A DNA stretch of 64,000 nucleotides from Bradyrhizobium sp. CB82 (GCF_029714405.1 NZ_CP121650.1:3601001-3665000), one strand, 5' to 3'; positions 41,529-51,148 are shown, numbered from the stretch's first letter. The notes: a model not told the origin generated them from the letters alone. Made by a program: numbers and translations.

Positions 41529-41924
41529 ATGAGGATGATTCTGGCGCTTGTCGCGGTGCTGTATTCGGCCGCCGCTTTTGCGCAAACCGACACGCCGATG
41601 GTCGGCGACAAGCCGCTGGTGCAGGTCAAGCCCAAGGGGGGCGGCAAGGGGACCAAGGAGGCGGCGGCCAAGGGCAAACCCGAGGCTGCCGCGCCCAAGG
41701 GCAAGCCGCAGTCCACCGCGGTCAAGCTCCAGGCCTGCCTCGACATCGACGATGGTACCAAGGATCGGCTCAACTGCTACGACGGGGTGATCCCGCCGCA
41801 GCCGAAGCCGAAGCCCGCGAAGGCGAAGGGCGTTGCCGATTGCCGCTTCTTCAAGGAAGAGGACGAGCGCCTGGCCTGCTTCAACGGCTTTGCGGAAAGC
41901 ATTCCGAAGCTGCCCAAGAACTGA
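41529..41924 (+). CDS. Exported Lys/Pro-rich protein
   Basis: A 131-residue protein with a signal peptide (MRMILALVAVLYSAAAFA-Q). The middle is Lys/Gly/Ala/Pro-rich (KGGGKGTKEAAAKGKPEA), and the rest holds paired cysteines in two similar units, LQACLDIDDGTKDRLNCYDG and ADCRFFKEEDERLACFNG. These look like duplicated disulphide-stabilised helical hairpins. Probably periplasmic; function unknown. Confidence 0.75.
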   Translation: MRMILALVAVLYSAAAFAQTDTPMVGDKPLVQVKPKGGGKGTKEAAAKGKPEAAAPKGKPQSTAVKLQACLDIDDGTKDRLNCYDGVIPPQPKPKPAKAKGVADCRFFKEEDERLACFNGFAESIPKLPKN

Positions 41925-41987
41925 TTGTCCGAACGACACCTTGGAGACAGCACAGACGCATGACGGCGGGTGCAGCTATCGTCGATG

Positions 41988-43256
41988 CTAGCGGCTCGAT
42001 GAGGATGGCGCACCTGCGGCCACGCGTGTCAGCGCCAGCGATGGTGTTGCCGACATCTTGACCAGCACGTCCTTGAGCGGATTTTGCGTCCAGGCGCGGG
42101 TCACGTAGTCGCGATGCCTGATGCCGTCGCCGGTCTCGACGAACACCACGCTGCCGGGACGCAGGGGACCATCCATGTCCTCCGAGACGCTGATGCCCTT
42201 TTGTCGGAGCATGCTCATCAGCTCGCGATCGCGCCGCGCGGTGTAGTGCGTGTAGGAGCTGACGAAGAAGCCGGAGCGGTGACTTTCGATCCACGAGGCG
42301 AACTTGTCGAGCTCGCCATAGACCGCGTCGAGTAGCACGACGCCGCGAACGCGGTCGCTGATGCCGCCGACCTCGAGGCTCCAGGCGGTCGGCAGAAATC
42401 CGCCGCTATAACCGACGATGACGATCGGCATGTTGGCGAAGGCGCGCGCGCTGCCGGGATCGCCATAGAGACGAGCGAGATGCTCGCTGGATTCCGCCAT
42501 GAAGCGCTTGAGCCCGCCGGGCTGCCAGAACTTGCCGGCGCTGGAATCGGCGGCGTCGACCGCCATCTGCGGTGCAAGCAGCACGGCGTTGGCGCCGGAG
42601 TCGGAGATCTGCTGCGGCACCAATTGCCGGTCGCGCACGTCGCGCTCCAGAGTCGCGCCGTTGCCGTGGAAGAACACCACGATCACGCCGGGCTTGCGCA
42701 CGTCGAAATGCTCGGGCACATGCACGAGCACGCGGCTGTCATTGTAGGTCTCGTCCTGCCAGAACACGCGTCCCGAAGAGCTGCGGTGGCCGCGGCGATC
42801 GCCCTGGGAGATGTTGAGGAAGGGTGTATCGGAGGCGGGATTGTTGCCGAAATAGGGAAAAGCGGACGATTTCATGCTGACGAGCGTCGTCAGGTCGTCG
42901 CGTTGCGGACGCTGATAGGGCACCTGCGGCTCGAGCGAGGCGACCTTGTAGGGCGCCGGCTCCGCCTGCTGCGCCGCGCGTTTGGGCGAAAAGTCCGACA
43001 TCTGCCGCTGCAGGAAGCTCTCGCTCGCGGTGGGGAAGCGCTCCTTGAACTGCGGCGCCGGGAAGCGATCCTCGAATGTGTCGCCGCTCGCGACCTGGCG
43101 GTCCGTCTTGGCGATGACCTGAGTGTTGGCTTGGGAGTTCGCGGCGAGCGTCGTCGGGTTGGGGGCTTGGCCGCAATGAACCAGTGTCAGCGAGAGCGGC
43201 ACAAAGACGAAGGCGAGGCCGATCCGGCAGGCAAGTCGGAGCGCGCGACGATGCAT
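41988..43256 (-). CDS. Exported alpha/beta-hydrolase-like protein
   Basis: About 422 residues from MHRRALRLACRIGLAFVFVP, whose hydrophobic stretch looks like a signal peptide or anchor; earlier starts at 43286 or 43319 are possible. The fold is suggested by VIVVFFHGNGATLERDV (oxyanion HGNG) and the nucleophile elbow IVGYSGGFLPT, with a likely Asp in VLLDAVYGELDKF and a His near GIRHRDYV. A polar linker (QANTQVIAKTDRQVASGD...) precedes the domain. Substrate unknown. Confidence 0.75.
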   Translation of the reverse strand: MHRRALRLACRIGLAFVFVPLSLTLVHCGQAPNPTTLAANSQANTQVIAKTDRQVASGDTFEDRFPAPQFKERFPTASESFLQRQMSDFSPKRAAQQAEPAPYKVASLEPQVPYQRPQRDDLTTLVSMKSSAFPYFGNNPASDTPFLNISQGDRRGHRSSSGRVFWQDETYNDSRVLVHVPEHFDVRKPGVIVVFFHGNGATLERDVRDRQLVPQQISDSGANAVLLAPQMAVDAADSSAGKFWQPGGLKRFMAESSEHLARLYGDPGSARAFANMPIVIVGYSGGFLPTAWSLEVGGISDRVRGVVLLDAVYGELDKFASWIESHRSGFFVSSYTHYTARRDRELMSMLRQKGISVSEDMDGPLRPGSVVFVETGDGIRHRDYVTRAWTQNPLKDVLVKMSATPSLALTRVAAGAPSSSSR

Positions 43257-43639
43257 GCCGGGCGATCTCGCCCGGTCAGCAACCATGGCTGTTTCGACTC
43301 TCGGATCGGCCCCGACCATCCACCCACTAACCCCAAGGCAATCGGCTATCTTGAGCTAATTGAGCCGACTGGTGTTTAGGCGACGTTAAGCTTCCGGAGA
43401 AAAGTCCCCACATCCGGAACGCTCAAAAGGACCACGCAATCGTGTCGTGATTGTGGGGAGGGCGAGGGCGAGCCGGCCTTCACGGCACGGGAGCAGGTTT
43501 ATCGCCCGCAAGCGAGCATATGTGGTGCGAAAATACCGCCTTCGCTTGCCTCATTTAACCCGTGTTAACCCTGCTTGAATTGACTGGACCAATCTGCACG
43601 ATGCTTGGGAGAGGCGCGAGGCCTCAGCTAAGGACGGCG
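43257..43639. other. Divergent intergenic region
   Basis: Between the hydrolase and permease genes. TTAACCCGTGTTAAC at 43556-43570 looks like a CtrA site but with six rather than seven spacer bases. No small gene recognised. Confidence 0.35.
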
Positions 43640-45007
43640 ATGACGGCATCAGATGCGGGAAGCCCGGCGTGGACGGGCCGGCGTCTCGGAAGCGAGTCCG
43701 GCGTTTCCGTCCTGGTGGCGACCGCGATCGTCGTCGCCGACATGGTCGGCGTCGGGGTGTTCACGAGCCTCGGCTTCCAGGTCAAGGATATCCCGTCCGG
43801 CTTCTCGATCCTGCTGCTCTGGACGGTCGGCGGCATCGTCGCACTGTGCGGCGTATTTTCCTACAGCGAACTCGGGGCGATGTTCCCGCGCTCGAGCGGC
43901 GAGTACAATTTTCTCGGCCGCGCCTATCATCCCGGATTCGGTTTTCTGGCCGGCTGGGTCTCGGCGACCGTCGGCTTTGCCGCGCCGGTCGCGCTCGCGG
44001 CGATGGCCTTCGGCCAATATGCAAAGTCGGTCATTCCGACGTTGCCGCCGATCCCGCTTGCTATCGGTGTGGTGTGGCTGGTGTCGATCGTGCAGCTCAC
44101 CGGCGTCAAACACTCCTCGACCTTCCAGCTCGTCTCGACGATTCTGAAAGTCATTCTGATCCTGGGTTTCCTGGTCGCGGGCTTTGCGATCGGCGTACGA
44201 CAGCCGGTGTCGTTCATGCCGGCGGCGGGCGACTTCGGCCACGTCACCAGCGCGCCCTTCGCGATCGGGCTCGTCTTCGTGATGTACTCCTTCTCCGGCT
44301 GGAACGCGGCGACCTACATCATCGGCGAGCTGCACATGCCGCAGCAGAGCCTGCCGCGCGCGCTGCTTGCAGGCACGCTGATCGTGATGCTGCTCTATGT
44401 GGCGCTGAACGCGGTATTTCTCTACGCAACCCCGATGGACAAGCTCGCCGGCCAGCTCGAGGTCGCGAGCATCAGCGGCGCCGCCATCTTCGGCGACCTC
44501 GGCGGCCGCATCGTCGGCACCATGATCTGCATCGGTCTGATCTCCTCCATCAGCGCGATGATGTGGATCGGTCCGCGCGTCATGATGACGATGGGCGAGG
44601 ACATTCCTGCGCTCCGCGTGTTTTCCCGGAAATCGGCGAGCGGCGCGCCGGCCTATGCGATCCTGTTTCAGCTCGCGGTCGCCAACCTGCTGCTCTTCAC
44701 GCGCAGCTTCGAGGCCGTGCTCGACTTCATCCAGTTCGCGCTGTTGTTCTGCTCGTTCTTCACCGTGCTCGGGGTGATCAAGCTGCGCTTTACCGATCCC
44801 GCTCTGCCGCGGCCCTACCGCGCCTGGGGGTACCCGGTCACGCCGGTGGTGTTCCTGCTGGTGACCGCCTTCATGATGTACTATCTGTTGAACGAGCGGC
44901 CGGTTCAGTCGCTGTCGAGTATGCTGATCATGCTCTCGGGCCTGTTGATCTACGCCATTTTCCGCAGAAGGCCGGACGCCGCTGCAACCTCACGCCATCG
45001 CGAATAG
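43640..45007 (+). CDS. Amino acid permease (APC superfamily)
   Basis: A 455-residue transporter with about twelve helices. APC signature near the start: ATAIVVADMVGVGVFTSLGF (helix 1 unwound GVG...), then FSYSELGAMFPRSSGEYNFL. RBS AAGGACGGCG before the ATG. Substrate cannot be told. Confidence 0.9.
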   Translation: MTASDAGSPAWTGRRLGSESGVSVLVATAIVVADMVGVGVFTSLGFQVKDIPSGFSILLLWTVGGIVALCGVFSYSELGAMFPRSSGEYNFLGRAYHPGFGFLAGWVSATVGFAAPVALAAMAFGQYAKSVIPTLPPIPLAIGVVWLVSIVQLTGVKHSSTFQLVSTILKVILILGFLVAGFAIGVRQPVSFMPAAGDFGHVTSAPFAIGLVFVMYSFSGWNAATYIIGELHMPQQSLPRALLAGTLIVMLLYVALNAVFLYATPMDKLAGQLEVASISGAAIFGDLGGRIVGTMICIGLISSISAMMWIGPRVMMTMGEDIPALRVFSRKSASGAPAYAILFQLAVANLLLFTRSFEAVLDFIQFALLFCSFFTVLGVIKLRFTDPALPRPYRAWGYPVTPVVFLLVTAFMMYYLLNERPVQSLSSMLIMLSGLLIYAIFRRRPDAAATSRHRE

Positions 45008-45021
45008 ACGTGTTTCGACCC

Positions 45022-46224
45022 ATGAAGATTGCGGCCGTTGCCTTCACCTTGTTGTTCGCGGTCGTGACTCCCGCACGTGCGGCCGGCACCGTGACGGCCG
45101 ACGATACGGCGCGCTTCCTCGCGGGCATGCAGCCATCCGCGGAGTCTCCGCTTGTGGCGCTGACCAGGGATCCATCCTGGCAACGCCACGCAAAATTCTT
45201 CGACGGTGCGTTCGCCCAGCTCGAGCAGCGGCAGCTTTCCAGGATCCGCGCCTGGTCGGAGGTCAATCTGGCCGCGCCCCGGCCGACCATGTTCTACATG
45301 TTCTCGGGGCCGGATTTCCTCTACGCCGACGCGTTCTATTCCAAGGCAAGCACCTACGTGCTTGGCGCGCTCGAGCCGGTCGGCAACGTTCCCGACCTGA
45401 CGCGCGTGCCGCGCGGCGCGATTGCGCCCGCGCTTTATAATGTGGAGCAGTCGCTGAGCTCGATCCTCAGCTTCAGCTTCTTCATCACCAAGCATATGAA
45501 GGTCGACCTGCGCATCAACGAGGTCAACGGCACCTTGCCGATCCTCTACGTCTTCCTGGCGCGTTCGGGGAAGACCATCCGCAACGTCGAGATGATCTCG
45601 ATTGACGACAAGGGCGGGCTGCACATGGCGAGCGAAAACGCAGGTCCGAACGCCACGCACGGCGTGCGCATCACCTTCGCCGGCAGCGACGGCGCGGCTC
45701 GGACGCTGTATTACTTCTCGACCGATCTCTCCAATCCCGGCGCGCGCGCGGCCGGCTTCCTGAAGTTCTGCGAAACGCTCGGACCCGGCAACAGCCTGCT
45801 CAAGAGCGCGTCGTATCTCCTGCACGCCGGCAACTTCACGATGGTGCGCGACTGGCTGCTCGCCAACAGCGCCACGATCATCCAGGACGATTCCGGCATT
45901 CCGCTCGCGAACTACAATGCGCGGCAATGGCGGTTCTTCCCGTTCGGGCGCTACCTCGGCCCGATTGCGGAATTTCCCGGCCGATATCAGGAACGCTATG
46001 CCGAGCTCTTCTCGAGCGCCCAGCCGATCGATTTCGGCATCGGCTATCGCTGGCGCATGAATGAATCGAACCTGCTGCTGTCGGTGAAGGTGCCGGGAAG
46101 CGAGACCATGCCGGCCGAGACCACCTCGTCGGCCGAACCGACGCCAAAGCCCGTGCGTCCCAGACGGCCGCGTCCGCCCGAGCCGATCCCGCCGCCGCCC
46201 GGACGCTTCTTCTGGTTTCGCTAG
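45022..46224 (+). CDS. Exported protein of unknown function
   Basis: A 400-residue protein with a signal peptide (MKIAAVAFTLLFAVVTPARA-A). Conserved-looking stretches: PTMFYMFSGPDFLYADAFYS, then LYYFSTDLSN, FLKFCETLGPGNSLLKSASY, and a Pro/Arg-rich C-terminus (PRRPRPPEPIPPPPGRFFWF). No catalytic motif known to me. It starts 14 bases after the permease stop. The overlapping 851-residue frame in this register is a GC artefact. Confidence 0.78.
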   Translation: MKIAAVAFTLLFAVVTPARAAGTVTADDTARFLAGMQPSAESPLVALTRDPSWQRHAKFFDGAFAQLEQRQLSRIRAWSEVNLAAPRPTMFYMFSGPDFLYADAFYSKASTYVLGALEPVGNVPDLTRVPRGAIAPALYNVEQSLSSILSFSFFITKHMKVDLRINEVNGTLPILYVFLARSGKTIRNVEMISIDDKGGLHMASENAGPNATHGVRITFAGSDGAARTLYYFSTDLSNPGARAAGFLKFCETLGPGNSLLKSASYLLHAGNFTMVRDWLLANSATIIQDDSGIPLANYNARQWRFFPFGRYLGPIAEFPGRYQERYAELFSSAQPIDFGIGYRWRMNESNLLLSVKVPGSETMPAETTSSAEPTPKPVRPRRPRPPEPIPPPPGRFFWFR

Positions 46225-46395
46225 CTACCAGTGAACGCTCTGGCTCGGAACGATGAAGGCCGTCGTGCTTGGCGGAGTTGCGAGGCTTGTTGCCAGGTAC
46301 CAACCGGAGCCGAGGACGAGGGCGAGCAGCGCGATGATGGCGAGGAGGTCGATGGTCCTGCGGTCGTGACCGTGGGGGCTGATTTTCCAGCGCAT
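46225..46395 (-). CDS. Small membrane protein
   Basis: A 56-residue protein MRWKISPHGHDRRTIDLLAI, one helix (LLAIIALLALVLGSGWYLA) and a short periplasmic tail. A strong GGGAGGAAACAACA precedes the ATG. It ends next to the stop of the convergent exported protein gene. Function unknown. Confidence 0.6.
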   Translation of the reverse strand: MRWKISPHGHDRRTIDLLAIIALLALVLGSGWYLATSLATPPSTTAFIVPSQSVHW

Positions 46396-46503
46396 TGTTG
46401 TTTCCTCCCGATGGGAGCGTCACAACACACCAACGCAATCGTAGCGTTCGCGGTTCCGCGCACGTCAGAGTTGCGCGGTACGCTTGGAAGTGCTGGATTG
46501 AGA

Positions 46504-46842
46504 TCAGGATGCGTTGACGCCGCGCCAGCGTCCGTAGCGCCAGGGCAGATACCAGCGTGCGCCTTGCGGGGCCGTCAGTGGCACGTTGTCGATGCCTGAT
46601 GTTCCGAACGGGTGGCAACGCAACAGCCGCGCAAGCGTCATCCAGCCCCCGGCCCAGAGCCCGAAACGTTCGATCGCCTCGTCGCCATAAACGGAGCAGG
46701 TCGGCAAGTGCCGGCAGTTGTAGCCGACCAGCGGCGAGAGCGTGTGCCGGTACAGCCAGATCAGCCCACGCCCGACATTGCGCGGCAGGAGCAGCAGCAT
46801 GGCGGAGATTGTGGAACCAAATTCGGAGGCTGAATGCTTCAT
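46504..46842 (-). CDS. yidD: YidD family membrane protein insertion factor
   Basis: A ~112-residue protein with the family core [34 protein letters not shown] and GIDNVPL. The amphipathic N-terminus ([20 protein letters not shown]) binds the inner membrane near YidC. Two starts are possible: 46842 or 46800, the latter giving the more usual 98 residues. In most bacteria it lies by rnpA and yidC; here it stands apart. Confidence 0.88.
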   Translation of the reverse strand: MKHSASEFGSTISAMLLLLPRNVGRGLIWLYRHTLSPLVGYNCRHLPTCSVYGDEAIERFGLWAGGWMTLARLLRCHPFGTSGIDNVPLTAPQGARWYLPWRYGRWRGVNAS

Positions 46843-47092
46843 GTGCGCTTTGCTGCAAACCTGTGCCGCGAATTGCGCGGTTCCTGCGCACGGAACATCA
46901 ACTTGTTGCGCGCGCGCCATACTTTGCCTGTTTTTAGGGAGCACTGCAGCAAGTCTCTATGGACGAGCTGTATTCCCACGGATACCATTTTTGTGACGTT
47001 CGTGAGATAGGAACATACGTCTGTATGTATAGACTCATCTGGCGCAACTGGGGGATGTTTGCGCGACATTGGGGCTTGGGGAAGGGACCACG

Positions 47093-47992
47093 TTGAGACT
47101 CCTGAAGTCGCTTGATATTCGCGGTTGGTTGCTGGTTGGAACCACCGCTTGCTGCGCTGCGCTGGCGGGCGCGGTCGCAACCTTCAGCTCTTCCGCACAT
47201 GCAGGCGGTACGCTCGAAGAGCGCAAGCTGCCGATGAAGTTCAACTGGGTTGCATGCGAGCCGAATTGCCGCGGCTGGGTCAGCGCCGTCGGCATCATCA
47301 CCGCCGATACGCCAAAGGCTTTCGAGGATTTTGCCCGCGGACGGCAGCTCGGCGGCGCGACCGTCGTGCTCGACTCGAGCGGTGGGTCCGTGAACGATGC
47401 GATCGCGCTCGGTCGGCGCTTCCGTAATCTCGGCCTTTTGACCACCGTCGGCATCAGCATGCCGAATCGCGGCGGGCAGGGCGGGCGTCCGGCGGTCGCG
47501 TCTGAGGCCTATTGCGAATCGATGTGCGTGTTCCTGCTCCTGGCGGGCAAGAAGCGTTATGTTCCGGATGCAGCTCATGTCCGCGTGCATCAGATCTGGA
47601 TGGGCGACCGCGCCGACGACGCGCGGGCCGCAAGCTACAGTGCGCAGGACCTGATGATCGTCGAGCGCGACATCGGCCGGCTCGCCAAGTACACCTTCGA
47701 CATGGGCGGCGCCGGTGACTTGCTGTCGCTCGCGCTGAATGTGCCGCCCTGGGAAGACCTGCACGAATTGAATACGGCCGAGCTCAAGCTGACCAATCTG
47801 GTGACGACCGATGCCGCTTCCGATGTGCTGCCGCACGTCGATGTCTCGGCCCCTGCGATGGCCGACGCGGCGCCGAAGGCTCAGGACCGCTTTGCGGCGG
47901 AACCGGAGCAGCCTGTAAAGTCGACCAAGACGGCGGAAGCGCTGGTGGCGACCGGCGGTGCGTCGGCGCCTGGCCCGGCGTCGCAGAAGTAA
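47093..47992 (+). CDS. COG3904-like periplasmic ClpP-fold protein
   Basis: A 299-residue exported protein from a TTG start (RBS GGGAAGGGACCACG): signal region LDIRGWLLVGTTACCAALAG, cleavage near SAHAGG. ClpP/crotonase-like elements: GATVVLDSSGGSVNDAIALG, a Ser in AYCESMCVFLLLAG, and His in HVRVHQIWMG. The C-terminal ~60 residues are low complexity. Protease or adaptor role is inference. The gene at 38694-40178 encodes a relative. Confidence 0.78.
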   Translation: MRLLKSLDIRGWLLVGTTACCAALAGAVATFSSSAHAGGTLEERKLPMKFNWVACEPNCRGWVSAVGIITADTPKAFEDFARGRQLGGATVVLDSSGGSVNDAIALGRRFRNLGLLTTVGISMPNRGGQGGRPAVASEAYCESMCVFLLLAGKKRYVPDAAHVRVHQIWMGDRADDARAASYSAQDLMIVERDIGRLAKYTFDMGGAGDLLSLALNVPPWEDLHELNTAELKLTNLVTTDAASDVLPHVDVSAPAMADAAPKAQDRFAAEPEQPVKSTKTAEALVATGGASAPGPASQK

Positions 47993-48060
47993 GCCCGACA
48001 ATGGCCCGGTTATTCCGGGTGCCGCGCTTTGCTGGGCTGCCAGAGTGACGGCAGCAGGAG

Positions 48061-48516
48061 CTAGTCCTGCGCGGTAGCCGGCTGCTTCGTCTTCGCTTCG
48101 ATCTGGCCGATGGCGTCGACGACGGCGTCGAAGGTCAGCAGTGTCGAAGCGTGGCGCGCCTTGTAGTCGCGGACCGGTTCGAGGAACTTGATCTCGGCCC
48201 ATTTTCCGTCCGGCGGCGCACCGTTTTCTTTCAGCATCTTGCGAACGGTTTCACGTAACTCACGGAGTTCGCTCGCAGTCGAGCCGACCACATGACTTGC
48301 CATGATGGATGAAGACGCCTGTCCGAGCGCGCAGGCCTTCACATCATGGGCGAAGTCGGTGACGGTATCCCCACTCATCTTGAGATCGACCTTCACTGTC
48401 GAGCCGCACAGCTTGGAATGAGCAGTGGCGCTGGCGTCGGGATCGGAGAGGCGACCCAGACGGGGAATATTCCCGGCCAGTTCGATGATCCGCTTGTTAT
48501 AAATGTCGTTCAGCAT
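48061..48516 (-). CDS. Iron-sulfur cluster scaffold-like protein (IscU/SufU type)
   Basis: A 151-residue protein starting MLNDIYNKRIIELAGNIPRL. Two of three cluster cysteines are seen (KLCGSTVKVDL and VKACALGQASS). The third, near the C-terminus in IscU/SufU (…HCSxL), is Ala here (ARHASTLLTFDAV). It may be a diverged family with another role. It is divergent from folE, a pairing I believe is common in alphaproteobacteria. Confidence 0.82.
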   Translation of the reverse strand: MLNDIYNKRIIELAGNIPRLGRLSDPDASATAHSKLCGSTVKVDLKMSGDTVTDFAHDVKACALGQASSSIMASHVVGSTASELRELRETVRKMLKENGAPPDGKWAEIKFLEPVRDYKARHASTLLTFDAVVDAIGQIEAKTKQPATAQD

Positions 48517-48771
48517 GTGATGGGGCCTAAGACCTTCCGGGCGGCTTCCGGCGGGATCGGCCTTGGCGGCCGCCGTCCTCGGCCCTATATAGGGTCGGAA
48601 CTGGCAGAAAAACAGTCCGGCAGCCTTGTCGGATGATCGAAGACCTCGTGTCCGACGTTGAGGCGAGGGCGACTTATCGCCAGAATTGGTTGTTCTCTTC
48701 AGGCGTCCGGCGGCATCCCGCCCCGTCTGCCGGTGACACTCCGGCCAGAAGGCCGGTCGAACGGAGTTGAC

Positions 48772-49464
48772 ATGGACGCGCTGATCAAATCCATCCGCCC
48801 GAACAAGCCTTCCGACAAGCAGCCGGAAGGCCGGCCCGCTGAGCTCGATCCTGCCGAATTCCTCGCTGTCGCCGCCCGCGCCGACCAGCCGCGCCCGGCG
48901 CGCGCCGAGGCCGAGCAGGCGGTGAAGACCCTGCTCGCCTATATAGGCGAGAACACCGAGCGCGAGGGTCTGCTCGATACGCCGCGCCGCGTAGTCGAGG
49001 CCTTCGACGAGCTCTATCAGGGCTACCACCAGTGCCCGGCCGAGGTGCTGGACCGCACCTTTGGCGAGACCGCCGGCTATGACGACTTCGTGCTGGTGCG
49101 CGACATCGAGTTCACCTCGCAGTGCGAGCACCACATGATGCCGTTCTACGGCAAGGCGCACATCGCCTATACTCCGGTCGAGCGGGTGGTGGGCCTGTCC
49201 AAACTCGCGCGCCTGACCGACATCTTCGCCCGCAGGCTTCAGACCCAGGAGCACCTGACCGCGCAGATCGCGGCTGCGATCGACGAGATCCTGAAGCCTC
49301 GCGGTGTTGCGGTGCTGGTCGAGGCCGAGCATACCTGCATGTCGGTGCGCGGCGTTGCCAAGCATGGTGCGATGACGTTCACCAGCCGCTTCACTGGCAT
49401 GTTCCGCGACAATCCTGCGGAGCAGGCCCGGTTCCTGTCCCTGGTGCGAGGCTCACAGCGCTGA
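48772..49464 (+). CDS. folE: GTP cyclohydrolase I
   Basis: A 230-residue enzyme making 7,8-dihydroneopterin triphosphate from GTP, first step of folate synthesis. Zinc ligands Cys118, His121 ([10 protein letters not shown]) and Cys189 (EHTCMSVRG) are present; [20 protein letters not shown] and [13 protein letters not shown] are family hallmarks. The N-terminal ~45 residues are extra and disordered. RBS ACGGAGTTGAC. The next gene is hisI, 28 bases on. Confidence 0.96.
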   Translation: MDALIKSIRPNKPSDKQPEGRPAELDPAEFLAVAARADQPRPARAEAEQAVKTLLAYIGENTEREGLLDTPRRVVEAFDELYQGYHQCPAEVLDRTFGETAGYDDFVLVRDIEFTSQCEHHMMPFYGKAHIAYTPVERVVGLSKLARLTDIFARRLQTQEHLTAQIAAAIDEILKPRGVAVLVEAEHTCMSVRGVAKHGAMTFTSRFTGMFRDNPAEQARFLSLVRGSQR

Positions 49465-49492
49465 CCTCGCGGGCGAATTTGCAAGGGGTCTC

Positions 49493-49915
49493 GTGTCCAC
49501 GCACTCCCACGACATCGAGGAAGGGCTGAGCTTCCAGCCCAGGTTCGATGGGGCCGGCCTCGTCACCTGTGTGACGACGGATGCCGCGACCGGCGACGTC
49601 TTGATGGTCGCCCACATGAACGACGAGGCGCTACGCAAAACCATCGCGACGGGTGAGGCCTGGTACTTCAGCCGCTCGCGCAACGCGTTATGGCGAAAAG
49701 GTGAGACGTCGGGTCAAACGCAGCGCGTCGTCGAGATGCGCACCGATTGCGATCAGGACGCGGTCTGGATCCGGGTCGAGCAGATCGGCGCAGCCTGCCA
49801 TACCGGCCGCCGCTCGTGCTTCTACCGCAAGGTGGAAGCCGATGGTGGGGACGCGAAGCTCGTCTTTGTCGAGGCCGTGCGACTGTTCGATCCCGACGCG
49901 GTCTATAAGAAGTAG
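49493..49915 (+). CDS. hisI: Phosphoribosyl-AMP cyclohydrolase
   Basis: A 140-residue enzyme of histidine synthesis (third step). Conserved [24 protein letters not shown] start, [33 protein letters not shown] and [12 protein letters not shown], with metal-binding Cys/Asp residues. GTG start with AAGGGGTCTC upstream. Same strand as folE and probably co-transcribed. Confidence 0.96.
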   Translation: MSTHSHDIEEGLSFQPRFDGAGLVTCVTTDAATGDVLMVAHMNDEALRKTIATGEAWYFSRSRNALWRKGETSGQTQRVVEMRTDCDQDAVWIRVEQIGAACHTGRRSCFYRKVEADGGDAKLVFVEAVRLFDPDAVYKK

Positions 49916-49923
49916 CCTCCGCT

Positions 49924-50020
49924 GTTCCGGGGCATGCGCAGCGCGAGCCCGGAATCCATCGATAGGCAATACGCGCGGCTGAATGGATTCGGGGTTCGCA
50001 GCTTCGGTGCGCCCCGGAAC
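49924..50020. repeat. Palindromic repeat element (REP-like)
   Basis: Near-palindromic ~97 bases: GTTCCGGGGCATGCGCAGCG ... CCCGGAATCCAT in the left half and ATGGATTCGGGGTTCGC ... GCGCCCCGGAAC in the right. This form (…GGAATCCAT…ATGGATTC…) is very common in Bradyrhizobium and Rhodopseudomonas intergenic regions. It sits between hisI and the CtrA-type site of the transglycosylase gene. Confidence 0.75.
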
Positions 50021-50036
50021 GACAAGCGGAAGCATC

Positions 50037-50052
50037 TTAACCCCGCATTAAC
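50037..50052 (+). promoter_or_regulatory. CtrA-consensus site (TTAA-N7-TTAAC)
   Basis: TTAACCCCGCATTAAC is a perfect CtrA full site, 80 bases before the transglycosylase start. Such genes (cell-wall, motility, division) are frequent CtrA targets. Confidence 0.6.
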
Positions 50053-50131
50053 CATAGCTGTCCCAGGTTGGCACGACAGGGCGCTGAAATGTGGCGCTAC
50101 TCAACTGCCGCGCAAGGGCTGGCGCTCCATC

Positions 50132-51148
50132 ATGTCGGTCGACAACTCAAGTGCCACGACGACGGCCGGGATCGATCCGTCGCGGGTGCGTGTGACCGGC
50201 GCGATCAAGCAGGCCTCCAATCTCACCGGCGTCAGCTTCGAATACATGCTGACCACCGCGAAGATGGAATCGGATTTCAATCCGACCGCGGGTGCGTCGA
50301 CTTCGTCTGCGCACGGGCTCTATCAGTTCATCGACCAGACCTGGCTCGGCACCGTGAAGGAAGCGGGCGCCCTGCTCGGCTACGGCAGCTATGCCGATGC
50401 CATCACCAAGACCTCCTCCGGCAGCTACACGGTCACCGACCCGACCATGCGGCGCTCGATCATGAAGCTGCGCGACGACCCCGATGCCGCATCGAGCATG
50501 GCAGCGGTGCTGGCACAGTCGAACAGCTTCAAGCTCACGGGCCTGCTCGGCCGCCGTCCGAGCGACAGCGAACTCTATATGGCGCACTTCATGGGCGTCG
50601 GCGGCGCGGCCAAGCTGATCGCCAACGCCGAGGACAATCCCCAAGCCGTCGGCGCGCGGCTGTTTCCCAATGCCGCGGCCGCCAACCGTTCGATCTTCTA
50701 CGCGCAGGACGGCCGGGCACGCAGTGTCTCGGAGGTCTATTCGGTGCTCGATTCGCGCTACGCAAGCGCCGCGAACTCGAAGGCGACGCGTACGGCCATG
50801 GCGCTCTATGGCGACACGCCGTCGACGACGCAGGTCGCGAGCGCGAATGGAGTACAGCCCACGCCGCTGATCAACAACGCGGCCTATCTCCAGACCTTCC
50901 CGGATACGCGCGTGGCGACGCCGGTCAGCGCAACCTCGGCGATGACGGTGGCGGACAATTCGCCGAGCACACCGGTGTTTCGCTCGATCTACCAGCCCGG
51001 CGACAGCACGCAGCCGGTTTCGGCCACCGTACAGAAATTGTGGGGCAATAATGCCTCGCTCACCTCGGTAACGAATGCGACGCCGGACGTTCGTGCGCCG
51101 CAGCCGCTCGACCTCTTCAGCGATCGCGGCGGTACCTTCTCGAGCTGA
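50132..51148 (+). CDS. Lytic transglycosylase-like (SLT) protein
   Basis: A 338-residue protein with an SLT-type domain at residues ~20-150: FEYMLTTAKMESDFNPTAGA, where Glu in KMESDF is the likely catalytic acid, and SSAHGLYQFIDQTWLGTV. The second half is low complexity (Ser/Thr/Ala/Pro). No signal peptide is seen from MSVDNSSATT, so export may use the flagellar or another route, or the start is misplaced. Upstream CtrA site supports a motility or cell-cycle role. Confidence 0.85.
   Translation: MSVDNSSATTTAGIDPSRVRVTGAIKQASNLTGVSFEYMLTTAKMESDFNPTAGASTSSAHGLYQFIDQTWLGTVKEAGALLGYGSYADAITKTSSGSYTVTDPTMRRSIMKLRDDPDAASSMAAVLAQSNSFKLTGLLGRRPSDSELYMAHFMGVGGAAKLIANAEDNPQAVGARLFPNAAAANRSIFYAQDGRARSVSEVYSVLDSRYASAANSKATRTAMALYGDTPSTTQVASANGVQPTPLINNAAYLQTFPDTRVATPVSATSAMTVADNSPSTPVFRSIYQPGDSTQPVSATVQKLWGNNASLTSVTNATPDVRAPQPLDLFSDRGGTFSS

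Noticed and set aside
43556..43570. TTAACCCGTGTTAAC as a CtrA site
   Set aside because: The spacer is six bases, not seven, so it fails the consensus.
43669..45021. A continuous 851-residue frame running through the amino-acid permease gene into the exported-protein gene
   Set aside because: The first ~450 residues are Arg-rich with no domain and lie in another frame of a clear permease; only the part from 45022 is a real gene. GC-rich DNA gives such long shadow frames.
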